From NCBI RefSeq assembly GCF_000429445.1, contig NZ_AUBW01000025.1, positions 1 to 64,000 on the forward strand: a stretch of 64,000 bases of DNA. Reading direction: 5' to 3'. The notes below the pieces were generated by a model. That model was not told where the DNA came from. It was given only the letters and a program-made list of their open reading frames with translations, and did no database searches. Every line of letters begins with the position of its first letter. Within the stretch, counting starts at the first letter, position 1. This document shows positions 34,817 through 43,421 of this stretch, piece after piece. The translations under genes were made by a program, and so were the position numbers. The stretch comes from Algoriphagus terrigena DSM 22685. GTDB lineage: Bacteria; Bacteroidota; Bacteroidia; Cytophagales; Cyclobacteriaceae.

Positions 34817-35254
34817 TCAGGAAGGGTTCATATTTCGGATTGCGGAAATCTTCCAGGATTTTTTGCGAAAAATCACCGTAAAACTGCTCCATAGATTCCG
34901 TTCGGCTCCACTGGGGTCTGTGATGATATAGCGGCAATCGACCAGGGCGATTTCATCGCTGAGAAATTTGATCTTGTCTACCTGCAGCTTTCTTATCCCG
35001 GGATTTGCAGTAGAGCTGCGTAGCATGCCGTCCACGGCTTCGCGGATGCCGTTTCTCCATTCCCCGTTCGAGACCAACTGATCCGCGTCTTCCGTCAGGA
35101 TCTCTTTGAGCAAGACGGTATCGCGGGTTTCTCGAGCTTGGGAATATTGCTCGATCAGACGATGGATTTTGACTGCTTCCTCTCTTTCTTCCGGTTTGAT
35201 TTGGGAGAAAGCTAGAGAGGGCAATAGTAAAAGGAAGAAGAACATGGTTTTCAT
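34817..35254 (-). CDS. Secreted NTF2-like (DUF4440/SnoaL-type) protein
   Basis: A 145-residue protein with a signal peptide (to about residue 18, LAFSQ) and a cone-shaped NTF2/SnoaL fold: 'IHRLIEQYSQARETRDTVLL', 'LTEDADQLVSNGEWRNG', then beta strands ending 'FRKKSWKISAIRN'. Similar proteins in Bacteroidota are called DUF4440 or SgcJ/EcaC-like. No catalytic residues can be assigned. ATG 35254 is chosen because it gives a proper signal peptide. Two more NTF2-like secreted proteins are encoded at 44939 and 50917. Confidence 0.75.
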   Translation of the reverse strand: MKTMFFFLLLLPSLAFSQIKPEEREEAVKIHRLIEQYSQARETRDTVLLKEILTEDADQLVSNGEWRNGIREAVDGMLRSSTANPGIRKLQVDKIKFLSDEIALVDCRYIITDPSGAERNLWSSFTVIFRKKSWKISAIRNMNPS

Positions 35255-35514
35255 TTTCGGGCGATTGTATGAAAAGTAAGATACTGAAAAATCGGTTGAT
35301 CTATCTGGTGTGGTTTCGCTCGGGGTTCTCTTGCAAACAATGAAATAGCAAATGGATTCACCGTTCCAAAACAAAACCTCTCGCTGCCTGGAAAATGTAA
35401 ATTAGGCTGGTTGACCAGCAGCTTTTGGAAAAGGCTATCCTGAGGCTATGTGGAATGAAGTGTCGAAGGAGAATTTCTGGGAGTGGGTGGTTTAGGAGTC
35501 CAAAAACTCTATTC

Positions 35515-36591
35515 TTATAAAATTATGGGGTTTTGAGGCATAGGAGAAGACATTTTAAAAGGGACTATCTTTTTTCTTGCCTCCCCTTTGTTTCCAAAGT
35601 GTCTATATATATCATAAATTTTTTCTAAAAAATCATTTTCTGTTGGAGAAATTTTGTGAAAAAATATTTTGATTGATTTGCAATTCGGATGCTCGAAAAT
35701 TTGATTTAGCATGGTCCTATCTGACAAGCCACAAGAATGCCCAAAGATTGAAACTTGATATTCTTGTGAATCAATGAACCTGATTAAATTGAAATATTCC
35801 TCATTAAGCGAATAATGAAATGACTTGATATGTTTGAAGAGTTCATTATTTCTTTGGTCTTCAAATTCTTTATATTCTTTATTGATTTCATCTCCATAGC
35901 CAAATACTGGTTTTATGTTTCCAGATAGACTTCCATGAATATACGAGTGTTGAAAGGGCTTTTTAGATCTGATTTCGTGTAAGTATTGCTCGATTGTTGG
36001 TGTGTAGTTAAAATTCAAAAAATAAAGTGAATCAACTGAGATGGTTTTCTCTTCTACTGTAGAACTTAATTCATTTGTGTTGATATTTTCTGTAAAAAGT
36101 GTCTTAAACTTATCTAGCGGTTCATGATACTGTAAAGTTCTAGTGTTCCTGCTTAAATATTCTAATAACCGATCTTTTAGATAATCAAGATCTGAATTGG
36201 CTTTGGATACTGTATGTTTCCAAGCGGATTCATTTTTTTTCCATCTGATCAATTGATCAAAAAATTCCATTTCTAGATCCACCCATTTAAGTTTTTCATA
36301 TTTCAGATAAATTGTTTCAAATAGCTCTGAATTTATTTGAAATTTTAAATTCGCTAATTTTTTAAAATAGGAGAGGTTTTCTTCAAGGTTTAGTGGCGTA
36401 ACAGGATCTGAAATCGTATGGATGTAGGTCTTGTTTTCTCTGTATATTTTGACTAGCGGATCTTGATAGTCTTTACCCTTGTAAAAATTATTGAGACAAT
36501 CACATAAATAATCATCAATAAAATCCTTAAAGTTGGTTTTGAATCCATGAGCAAGGTCGAACCCGTTTCCTATAAGTATTAATCTATTCAT
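35515..36591 (-). CDS. AbiH-family phage abortive-infection protein
   Basis: A 358-residue protein starting 'MNRLILIGNGFDLAHGFKT', the signature of the AbiH family (PF14253), with a later 'YFLNFNYTPTIEQYL' and 'SFHYSLNEEY...IFGHSCGLSDRTML' pattern also seen in the family. AbiH was found as a lactococcal abortive-infection gene; its mechanism is not established. Base composition is clearly more AT-rich than the flanking genes, as seen by eye in codon usage (many AAA, ATT and TTT), which suggests horizontal acquisition. It stands alone, downstream of the ferredoxin terminator, with no recognisable mobile-element ends or partner genes. Confidence 0.85.
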   Translation of the reverse strand: MNRLILIGNGFDLAHGFKTNFKDFIDDYLCDCLNNFYKGKDYQDPLVKIYRENKTYIHTISDPVTPLNLEENLSYFKKLANLKFQINSELFETIYLKYEKLKWVDLEMEFFDQLIRWKKNESAWKHTVSKANSDLDYLKDRLLEYLSRNTRTLQYHEPLDKFKTLFTENINTNELSSTVEEKTISVDSLYFLNFNYTPTIEQYLHEIRSKKPFQHSYIHGSLSGNIKPVFGYGDEINKEYKEFEDQRNNELFKHIKSFHYSLNEEYFNLIRFIDSQEYQVSIFGHSCGLSDRTMLNQIFEHPNCKSIKIFFHKISPTENDFLEKIYDIYRHFGNKGEARKKIVPFKMSSPMPQNPIIL

Positions 36592-36623
36592 TTGTCGAAG
36601 ATCTTTTACCTAAGATAATAGAA

Positions 36624-36655
36624 AACAAAAAAAACCACCCGTCTCCAGGTGGTTT
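36624..36655 (-). terminator. Terminator of the reductase-ferredoxin operon
   Basis: An 8-bp stem AAACCACC / GGTGGTTT (36632-36655) is followed on the minus strand by a long T-rich run. It lies about 65 bases past the ferredoxin stop and just upstream of abiH, which must therefore have its own promoter. Confidence 0.75.
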
Positions 36656-36720
36656 CAAATCTTGTTTCTCGGCTCCGGCCTCTAAAATCTTGATACTCGC
36701 GTCTTGCTACTAGATACTTT

Positions 36721-37044
36721 TTAGACAACATCTTCCCCTCTTAGCTTCACCACAGCGCCCTCGAGGATCTCGCTGATGCGGATCTGGCAGGAAAGTCGGG
36801 ACGTAGGGTAGTACTCGGGCAGGTTTTCGAGTTGGTCGAGTTCTGGGTCGGTAGCGTCACCGAGTCCGTCTTTTCCCTCCAGTACTTCGATGTGGCAGGT
36901 GCCGCAGAGTGCCATGCCTCCACAGGTAGCCAAGACAGGATATTCGGAAGCTTTGAGAATCTCCATAAGGTTGAAACCCATGTCGTCCGGAGCTTCGATT
37001 TCCTGCCGATTGCCGTCGTGATCTTCTACAGTGAATGTTACCAT
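36721..37044 (-). CDS. [2Fe-2S] ferredoxin (adrenodoxin type)
   Basis: A 107-residue ferredoxin. The cluster ligands are Cys41, Cys47, Cys50 and Cys86, with spacing C-x5-C-x2-C...C, as in vertebrate-type/ISC ferredoxins rather than plant-type ones. It lies 16 bases after a ferredoxin-NADP reductase-like gene on the same strand, which is its likely electron donor or acceptor. The pair could supply electrons to a monooxygenase or to Fe-S assembly; no such partner is adjacent. Confidence 0.93.
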   Translation of the reverse strand: MVTFTVEDHDGNRQEIEAPDDMGFNLMEILKASEYPVLATCGGMALCGTCHIEVLEGKDGLGDATDPELDQLENLPEYYPTSRLSCQIRISEILEGAVVKLRGEDVV

Positions 37045-37060
37045 GGTGCAAATGTAGCGA

Positions 37061-38077
37061 TTAGAATGCGTTTACGCCGTTTACAGTCGTGTATTTGAAA
37101 CTGAGTTTCTGATCCGGATACACATATTTAAAGGCAGAGTGCATCATGATCGCTGCCTCATGAAATCCGCAAAGGATCAACTTCAGCTTGCCCGGATAGG
37201 TATTGATATCTCCTATGGCGTAGATGCGATCAACTCCCGTGGAGTAATCGCGGGTGTCTACTTCGATGGCGTTTTTGTCAATGCTCAGACCCCAGTCTGC
37301 GATCGGGCCGAGCTTTGGACTCAATCCGAAGAGTGGAATCAGATAGTCGGCTTCGATAGACATGTCTTGCTTATGCTTGTCTTCCAGAATCACTTTTTCC
37401 AGCTTGCCGTTTCCATTTGCTTCTTTCAGGTTGGCAGAGAGGATCAAGTCGATCTTGCCTCTGTTGGCCATGTCAAATACTTTGGCAGCAGAATCAGGTG
37501 TGCCACGGAAGGTCTCATTTCTGTGCACCAAAGTCACCCGCTTGGCGACTTTTGCCAAGAAGATCGTCCAGTCAAGTGCAGAATCCCCACCGCCGGCAAT
37601 CACCACGTTTTTGTCACGAAAAGTTTCCGGATTTTTCACCATGTAGTTGATGCCCTTGCCTTCGAATTGCTCCAAGTTGGTCAGCACGGGCTTTCTTGGC
37701 TCAAAACAACCCAGACCACCGGCAATGATAATCACTTGCGCGTGGACGTGCGTCTTGTCACTGGTGGTGACGATGAAGCTTCCGTCAGCCTGCTTGTCCA
37801 GATGATCCACTCGCTCGCCCAGCGTGAATGTCGGCTGGAAAGGCTTCGCCTGCTCCATCAGATTGTCCACCAAATCCTGCGCATTCACCTCGGGATAGCC
37901 GGGGATGTCGTAGATCGGTTTTTGGGGATAAATCTCCGAAAGCTGTCCTCCCACCTGCGGCAGGGCATCAATCAAGTGGCAACGCATCTTAAGCAGTCCA
38001 GCTTCAAAAACGGCAAAAAGCCCTACTGGGCCGGCTCCAATGATGCAAAGGTCGGTGTGGATCGTGTTTGTATTCAT
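37061..38077 (-). CDS. Ferredoxin-NADP reductase, thioredoxin-reductase-like
   Basis: A 338-residue FAD/NAD(P)-dependent oxidoreductase. The FAD site is CIIGAGPVG (11-19) with 'GGQLSEIYPQKPIYDIPG', and the NADPH-binding site is in 'VVIAGGGDSALDW'. It has the thioredoxin-reductase fold but no redox-active CxxC, matching TrxR-type ferredoxin-NADP reductases such as Bacillus YumC. It is followed by a [2Fe-2S] ferredoxin and preceded by a MarR regulator; a shared sequence motif in both promoters suggests that MarR controls this unit. Confidence 0.92.
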   Translation of the reverse strand: MNTNTIHTDLCIIGAGPVGLFAVFEAGLLKMRCHLIDALPQVGGQLSEIYPQKPIYDIPGYPEVNAQDLVDNLMEQAKPFQPTFTLGERVDHLDKQADGSFIVTTSDKTHVHAQVIIIAGGLGCFEPRKPVLTNLEQFEGKGINYMVKNPETFRDKNVVIAGGGDSALDWTIFLAKVAKRVTLVHRNETFRGTPDSAAKVFDMANRGKIDLILSANLKEANGNGKLEKVILEDKHKQDMSIEADYLIPLFGLSPKLGPIADWGLSIDKNAIEVDTRDYSTGVDRIYAIGDINTYPGKLKLILCGFHEAAIMMHSAFKYVYPDQKLSFKYTTVNGVNAF

Positions 38078-38120
38078 AGCTTTAGGAGCTTAAACCCCGA
38101 TAAATTCCAAAATGTTCGTA

Positions 38121-38146
38121 CAAATATAATTAGTATGCTAAATACT
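38121..38146 (-). promoter_or_regulatory. Reductase promoter -7 box with candidate MarR operator
   Basis: On the minus strand TATATTTG (38128-38121) matches the TAnnTTTG -7 box, 44 bases before the reductase ATG. Directly upstream lies the palindrome AGTAT-N5-ATACT (38132-38146), within TTAGTATGCTAAATA (38130-38144). A closely similar sequence overlaps the MarR gene's own -7 box. No good -33 TTG was found, as expected for a repressible promoter. Confidence 0.5.
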
Positions 38147-38150
38147 TTTA

Positions 38151-38597
38151 CTATTCCGAGACCTGCCCATCCAGATTTTGGTAAATGGTATCCAGGATGC
38201 GCTTAAACTCTTCAAAATCCTTTCCGGTTAGGTTTTCCCAGGCCTTTTCTCTGATTTCCAAAATCTTGGGCCGGAGTTCACTGACTTTGGAAATCCCGGA
38301 CTCGGTCAAATGAAGCTGGAAACTCCTTCGGTCCTGTGGATGAGGCACCCGCTCGACGTAGTTTTTTTTGCAAAGCAAATCAATGATCCGTGTCAAGGTG
38401 GGATTGTCTTTGAAAACAAGGTTAGCCAGTTCTGTTTGGCTCAGAAGCTCATTTTCGGAAAGGTTTTTCAGTACCAACCATTGGTCGACCGTCACATCAA
38501 ACTCCCCGGTTTTGAACTGCTGTTGCGCATACTGCTTCACTTTTCGGGCCGTGCGGTCGAGCAGGAAAGAGTACCGGGCAAATAGTTCTTGTGTCAT
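38151..38597 (-). CDS. MarR-family transcriptional regulator
   Basis: A 148-residue winged-helix regulator. The MarR core is visible as 'DQWLVLKNLSENELLSQTELANLVFKDNPTLTRIIDLLCKKNYVERV' (landmark positions about 41-88), followed by the wing 'PHPQDRRSFQLHLTESG'. Such proteins are usually repressors released by phenolic or oxidising ligands. It is encoded 70 bases upstream of the ferredoxin reductase gene on the same strand. A 12/15-matching motif occurs in both promoters, which fits autoregulation plus control of the neighbouring redox pair. Confidence 0.92.
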   Translation of the reverse strand: MTQELFARYSFLLDRTARKVKQYAQQQFKTGEFDVTVDQWLVLKNLSENELLSQTELANLVFKDNPTLTRIIDLLCKKNYVERVPHPQDRRSFQLHLTESGISKVSELRPKILEIREKAWENLTGKDFEEFKRILDTIYQNLDGQVSE

Positions 38598-38605
38598 ACC
38601 AATAG

Positions 38606-38622
38606 TTAGTGTGACAAATATA
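38606..38622 (-). promoter_or_regulatory. Promoter of the MarR gene with candidate autoregulatory operator
   Basis: TATATTTG on the minus strand (38622-38615) is a -7 box 18 bases before the MarR ATG. It overlaps TTAGTGTGACAAATA (38606-38620, plus strand), which matches the reductase promoter motif TTAGTATGCTAAATA at 12 of 15 positions in the same orientation. Confidence 0.45.
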
Positions 38623-38791
38623 TAAAAGAAAAATAATTCGAAAGCAATTAGCCTATAAAAATTATAGGGAAAGTCGGATTGTTTTGGGTTTTCCTGAAAG
38701 TTTTATTCAAGACCGAATAATTTGCCCGCGGCATGGAATTGGCTATATTTTAAATGCTTAATCCATTTTTTCAACCCCTTTCCTTTAAAAT

Positions 38792-39058
38792 ATGAACTGG
38801 AACACAGTAATCGACAAAGCGCTCGAGGTTTTGCGAAACTCCGACCGTGGCTATGTCCTGATGGACATGTACAACAACATCCTCACTCCCGAAGAGGCGG
38901 CTTTCAACAAAGTCACAGTCACTCCCTACAATGCCATGAAATTTATCCAAACGCAGTTTTCAGCCATGGGGCTGGACATTTCGGACAAGAATGTGCGGAT
39001 CAAACTTATCGCCTTGCTGGAGGAATTTGACCGGTTGCAGCGGGAGAGGATTAAGTAG
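38792..39058 (+). CDS. Small conserved-looking protein of unknown function
   Basis: An 88-residue soluble, mostly helical protein. I do not recognise a named family. The composition and codon usage are those of a real gene, the ATG is preceded by an AT-rich leader, and the sequence 'SDRGYVLMDMYNNILTPEEAAFNKVT' reads as a compact conserved domain. It is a single gene divergent from the MarR gene, and about 225 bases without features follow it. Confidence 0.55.
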   Translation: MNWNTVIDKALEVLRNSDRGYVLMDMYNNILTPEEAAFNKVTVTPYNAMKFIQTQFSAMGLDISDKNVRIKLIALLEEFDRLQRERIK

Positions 39059-39284
39059 AAAAGTGCCGGGAGGTAGGCGCTAAGGCCGAAACGTCGATAA
39101 GCCTTGCCTGTCGCGGTGTGTTCACTGGCGGGTTGTACTAAGTCAACGTCTTCGGAGTATTTCGTCTCGTGAGCGGTGTTTTTTTTGAAATTCACCGTCA
39201 CTTTTTGCTGCGTCTTCAGACTGACAGCCCTCGTAAATCACTCTCTCGAATCGCAATTCTGAAGTTTCTCGGTTAAATTCCCAG

Positions 39285-40388
39285 ATGAAAAATTTCGCAC
39301 TGTCTCTTTTACTTCTACTGACTTCTTTTTCGTTGGTCCTATCCCAAGAAAAACCGCTGAAAATTGGAGTGGCCGGACTGCATCACGGTCATGTGGGCTG
39401 GGTATTGGAAGCCAATAGCCGAGCCGATATCGAAATCGTCGGCATCGCCGAACCCAACCGGGAGCTGGCAGAAAAATATGTGAAGCAATATGGAATATCG
39501 ATGGATATTGTTTTCGACACGGTCGAGGAGATGGTCGAAAAGACCAAGCCTGAGGCGGTGACGGGTTTTGGAGCTACGTTTCATCATCTCGAGATCGTTC
39601 GGGTCTGCGCTCCCCGAGGCATTCATGTCATGGTGGAGAAGCCGCTGGCGGTGAGTTTTGCTCACGCGAAAGAGATGGCCGATCTGGCTAAAAAGCACCA
39701 AATCCACCTCCTGACCAATTATGAAACGAGCTGGTACGCCAGCAACGAAAAAGCAAATGAACTGCTGCACTCTGGACAGATCGGCGAGGCGAGAAAGATC
39801 GTCGTGCGGGACGGGCACCGCGGCCCCAAGCAGATTGGCGTTGGGCCGGAATTCCTTGAGTGGCTGACCGATCCCGAGCTGAATGGGGCGGGCGCTTTGA
39901 TGGACTTTGGTTGCTATGGCGCCAATCTGAGCACCTGGCTTTTGGATGGAGAGCGGCCGCTTTCTGTCACCGCCGTCACGCAGCAGCTGAATCCTGCGGA
40001 CAATCCAAAGGTGGACGATGAAGCTACAATCATTCTGGCCTATCCCAATTCTCAGACGATCATCGAGGCTTCGTGGAACTGGCCGATTGGCCGCAAAGAC
40101 ATGGAGATCTACGGGCAGACGGGGGCAATTTTCGCCGATGACGGCAGCCACCTTCGGGTGAGAATGGCAGAGGATTACAGTGGATTTGAGGAAGAAAAGA
40201 TGGAGCTCCCGGCACGAGCTCAGCCATTTGACGATCCGTTTACTTTGCTGATGGCGGTAGTTCGGGGCAAAGTTCAACTTGCTTCCTTCGACCCATATTC
40301 TCTGGAAAACAACTTGCTGGTGATGGAAATCCTCCAAGCCGCAAAAGAAAGCGCGGCATCCGGGAAGACTGTTTTTCTCCCAAAATAG
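39285..40388 (+). CDS. Secreted Gfo/Idh/MocA-family oxidoreductase
   Basis: A 367-residue protein with a signal peptide (about 1-20, ending VLSQ) followed by an NAD(P)-binding Rossmann domain ('LKIGVAGLHHGHVGWVLE', 'VGIAEPNRELAEKY') and the Gfo/Idh/MocA substrate domain with 'VMVEKPLAVSF', the EKP motif carrying the catalytic Lys. These enzymes oxidise or rearrange sugars and polyols. Export, probably by Tat or Sec, is common in Bacteroidota members of the family. The gene lies upstream of a decayed glycoside hydrolase, so it may be the remnant of a sugar-use locus. Confidence 0.88.
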   Translation: MKNFALSLLLLLTSFSLVLSQEKPLKIGVAGLHHGHVGWVLEANSRADIEIVGIAEPNRELAEKYVKQYGISMDIVFDTVEEMVEKTKPEAVTGFGATFHHLEIVRVCAPRGIHVMVEKPLAVSFAHAKEMADLAKKHQIHLLTNYETSWYASNEKANELLHSGQIGEARKIVVRDGHRGPKQIGVGPEFLEWLTDPELNGAGALMDFGCYGANLSTWLLDGERPLSVTAVTQQLNPADNPKVDDEATIILAYPNSQTIIEASWNWPIGRKDMEIYGQTGAIFADDGSHLRVRMAEDYSGFEEEKMELPARAQPFDDPFTLLMAVVRGKVQLASFDPYSLENNLLVMEILQAAKESAASGKTVFLPK

Positions 40389-40481
40389 AAACCCATGAAA
40401 TGCCCATGAGAAAGGCTTCTCACACAGGGGATGATTTTTCAGGGCATTCCATATGGCCGCTAAAAAACAAATTATAGACAG

Positions 40482-40737
40482 ATGAAACCAACTAACCTCC
40501 TGTTTTCACTGTCGCTTTTGCTCAATTTCCTTAGCAGCAGACCTATTGCAATCCCATCAATCTGGACAATGGCTAAACGATGACGGCCGGCTGTATATGT
40601 ACAACTGAAGCTCCAACCGCTATCCGCTGTATGGAGTGAAACTGGACCGAAAAACCTTGGAACCGATCGGTACCCGCAAGGAAACGATCAACGAAAACGG
40701 AGTGAGCGAAAAGCATGAGATTCAGCGGGTGGAGTAA
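40482..40737 (+). pseudogene. Remnant of a GH43-like glycoside hydrolase gene
   Basis: An ATG at 40482 opens a signal-peptide-like start (MKPTNLLFSLSLLLNFL) that soon stops at TGA. In a shifted frame the sequence then reads NDDGRLYMYN-stop-SSNRYPLYGVKLDRKTLEPIG, which strongly resembles the 'DDDGxxYLYWG...LYxVKLxxDxLxPxG' blade of family 43 beta-xylosidases and arabinofuranosidases. An in-frame TGA interrupts the blade near 40606-40608, and most of the roughly 320-residue enzyme is missing. It is therefore an internally deleted and frameshifted pseudogene. The assignment rests on one motif. Confidence 0.6.
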
Positions 40738-40757
40738 ATAAGAGGCATTTTGCCAAT

Positions 40758-43421
40758 TTATTTTAAGTCATCGTTGGAGTTTCTGTTGTCTCCGAGCGGA
40801 GAAGTTCTTAAGAAAAACTTCCCGGAAACGGGATCCCCTTTTTCAGTTATTCCATTGACCACTACCCAAAAAGCCTCCGCATTTTTAGGAAGGATGAATT
40901 CTGTGGAGCCGGAAGTTTTCCCTTCGGAAATAGTCAATTTTGGTTCCCAATGATAGACAGGTGAGATGCCGCCATCATCGACAAATTCAAATGGTTTAGC
41001 ATCCGAGAATCCCGTGAGCTTAAATTCCCTGAAGGAATTTCTGCTGTTTAAAATATCTCTTTGAAAGTCTTGACCGGTTTTCATGATGATATTAATCACC
41101 CCAAATTCACCTGCATCTCCATACATGGGGCTCATACTTCTCACGATTTCAATTCTTTCAATTCCAAATACATTGATATCGCTCAATCGGGAAAATTGCG
41201 GGTTGCCTACCGTATAACTCATGTTAGCCTCAGGAAGGGTAGGCGCACTAAAAGTAGTTCCTGATGGACTGTAAATAGGAACATTATCAATCATAATAAG
41301 AGGTTCACCTCTTCGGACAATTAATACAGGAGGACTTCCCGCAGCAATTATTCCAGCTTTGGCTGCCAATGCTCTTATGAACTGATCAGTCATCCCTGTC
41401 AAATTCAGGTCTTTGGCTTCGATGACCTGCCGTGCTTTCCCATAAAGTGCAGGACCCGAAGCATTATACTTTTTTGACACGACATTTGCTTCATCCAAAA
41501 GAATTTCCCCGTCAAGAAGTGGGGGAAGTGCTGCAAGCGAGTCTAATCTCGGGCTTGAAATACCGGTAAACCTTGGTTTTGGAAAGTCAAAATTTCTATA
41601 GCCTACAGCATGGGGTGAAGATCTGATTTCCAGATTTACTTTTTCTACTTTGTCAGTACTGTGGGCGATAGCCTTGATCCCTAAGGTGTAGTCTCCTTTA
41701 AAATTTAAACTATTCAGTTCAAAATTCCCCTTTTCGTCCGTCTTGGTATCTATTTTCTCAAAAAGGCCATCGACTAGGATCTCTAAGTCAGACTTGATTG
41801 GTCTGGCATTTGGGCCGATGGTCGTTCCAATTAGGTTAAAGCCAAATTCCTTTGGTTGGGTAAAATCTCCCAGCTCTGGGTACGACGTGTTTCGAGGCTT
41901 GGAAAAGAATTCTCCAATGTTTTTTTGAGTCTCATTAAGATGGATTGCCTCTAGGTCATCCAATACAGAAACAGAAAGCTGCGCCGGAACCAGATTTCCT
42001 TCCTGGTTGCGAACCATAAAGCTCAACTTCACCGAATCTCCGGGAATGGGAAGCACATCTTCTGTAAAGAGCGTAACTCCATTACTGTATTCAGCGAGAC
42101 TGTTTCCCTGGGGAACAAAGCCAGGCAAAAGAACTTGGATCGGTTTGACAAATTCGTTTTCAGGTCCATAATTCGTCGACCAAAGCGTGTAGGCTTTCAG
42201 GAAAAAGTCTTGTGAACGCAGGTGGTAAGGCAGAGAAAGCTGTCCCATGGCTGTACCGTTTTCGATCTTGAAAAGCTGATGCTCAATCTGAGTTCCTGCC
42301 GTATCGAGGAGCTCCACGTGCAGGACTTTGCTGGATTCCTCAGAGAATATCGGATTCCCATAGTTGACATACGCTTTGAAATAGACTTGATCGCCAATCC
42401 GATAGATATCCCGATCTGTGTGAAGGAATACTTTCTCCTCCAAGACCCTCGCGTTCTTTTGAATTTGCTCCAAAGCCAAAAGCTTTTCACCGTTGAAATT
42501 TTGAGGAAGTAGCGCTAAAGGGGAGGTTTTGATGCTTTTGGTGACTTGGAGTGCGTTGTTGGATACCGGCGCCCCATTTTCTTTGAGAGCTAATTTTTCA
42601 CCCTCAAAACTGAACCTGATCAAATTCCCTGAATCGGTTGTTAGTTCAAATGGACTTTGAATCCTTACATCGAATTCTCCTTCAAATTCTCCAAAACTCA
42701 GGTTCAAGGAATCGGCAGAACTTGTCAGGAGATTTCTCAACAGATACTCCGGAGTTTCCTTGTAAATAGCCAGTCTATTGGCATCAGTTTTTAATTTTTC
42801 TTCAACGTCCAGTTCCTGAGACGGAAAATAAGTCCAATACATGGACTCAAAATCCAGGGATTTATTAAGGTCTATCGGTTCATTCAACCAAACTGTAATC
42901 AGGTAACCCGTGGTGGAGTTTTTAAATATCAGCGCATCCTGAGCATGTGCAGTCACTGAATTCGCTTTTTTATCCACCTCAAAACTAATTACCTCCGGAT
43001 TCGCCAAGACGATGCTTTCCCCGTCTTCGGCAATCACAAATTGATCAAGGACTTTTTCTTGTAATTTCTTCGTATTTCCACTTTTCTTTTGGGTAAGACT
43101 CTTGTTTGGATTCTGTTCCAGAGCAAATGAGATTTCGTTGGATTCTCCTCTGAAAGATCTCTTGGCGTTTATCTCCATTTCCTGAGGTAGATGCCCTTCT
43201 TTTGCTGAGACGATGGTCCACCGCCCTGGAACTACGCCGGATAGCGCAAAATTTCCCGTAGAATCGGTAAAAGTTTGAATACTTGTCTTGGGAATAAATA
43301 CATGGGACTGAATTATGGGTTGGCCGGAGTTGGCATCCACCACTTTTCCTGTTACCACAATCGTCTGGGCATTTGCACAGAAGCAAAAAAAGAGGGCAAG
43401 AAAAATCAATTGAAGCCTCAT
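40758..43421 (-). CDS. Large exported protein: carboxypeptidase-regulatory-like + MG2-like + TonB plug domain, no barrel
   Basis: An 887-residue exported protein (signal peptide to about residue 18). The order is a CarboxypepD_reg-like beta-sandwich (about 22-90, 'VTGKVVDANSGQPIIQSHVFIP'), a long middle part with a macroglobulin MG2-like domain (about 320-430, 'VFLHTDRDIYRIGDQVYFKAYV'), another Ig-like segment, then a TonB-receptor plug-like domain (about 655-790, 'PVLIVRRGEPLIMIDNVPIY' and 'IERIEIVRSMSPMYGDAGEFGVINI'). It ends without a 22-stranded barrel. Such barrel-less plug proteins occur in Bacteroidota; their role is unknown. It is a single gene between the GH43 remnant and a 336-base spacer. 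Confidence 0.8.
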   Translation of the reverse strand: MRLQLIFLALFFCFCANAQTIVVTGKVVDANSGQPIIQSHVFIPKTSIQTFTDSTGNFALSGVVPGRWTIVSAKEGHLPQEMEINAKRSFRGESNEISFALEQNPNKSLTQKKSGNTKKLQEKVLDQFVIAEDGESIVLANPEVISFEVDKKANSVTAHAQDALIFKNSTTGYLITVWLNEPIDLNKSLDFESMYWTYFPSQELDVEEKLKTDANRLAIYKETPEYLLRNLLTSSADSLNLSFGEFEGEFDVRIQSPFELTTDSGNLIRFSFEGEKLALKENGAPVSNNALQVTKSIKTSPLALLPQNFNGEKLLALEQIQKNARVLEEKVFLHTDRDIYRIGDQVYFKAYVNYGNPIFSEESSKVLHVELLDTAGTQIEHQLFKIENGTAMGQLSLPYHLRSQDFFLKAYTLWSTNYGPENEFVKPIQVLLPGFVPQGNSLAEYSNGVTLFTEDVLPIPGDSVKLSFMVRNQEGNLVPAQLSVSVLDDLEAIHLNETQKNIGEFFSKPRNTSYPELGDFTQPKEFGFNLIGTTIGPNARPIKSDLEILVDGLFEKIDTKTDEKGNFELNSLNFKGDYTLGIKAIAHSTDKVEKVNLEIRSSPHAVGYRNFDFPKPRFTGISSPRLDSLAALPPLLDGEILLDEANVVSKKYNASGPALYGKARQVIEAKDLNLTGMTDQFIRALAAKAGIIAAGSPPVLIVRRGEPLIMIDNVPIYSPSGTTFSAPTLPEANMSYTVGNPQFSRLSDINVFGIERIEIVRSMSPMYGDAGEFGVINIIMKTGQDFQRDILNSRNSFREFKLTGFSDAKPFEFVDDGGISPVYHWEPKLTISEGKTSGSTEFILPKNAEAFWVVVNGITEKGDPVSGKFFLRTSPLGDNRNSNDDLK

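Noticed and set aside
37139..38206. 355-codon rightward frame opposite the ferredoxin-NADP reductase
   Set aside because: Antisense to a gene with intact FAD and NADPH motifs; no similarity seen in its translation.
38926..39201. 91-codon leftward frame in the spacer after the 88-residue protein gene
   Set aside because: Partly antisense to that gene; the rest is low-information translation.
39339..40337. 332-codon leftward frame opposite the Gfo/Idh/MocA gene
   Set aside because: His/Arg-rich translation typical of an antisense shadow; the sense gene has all family motifs.
40398..40450. AATGCCC...GGGCATT inverted repeat after the Gfo/Idh/MocA gene
   Set aside because: Short arms, wide spacing and no T-run; it may be chance or a relic of the decayed GH43 region.
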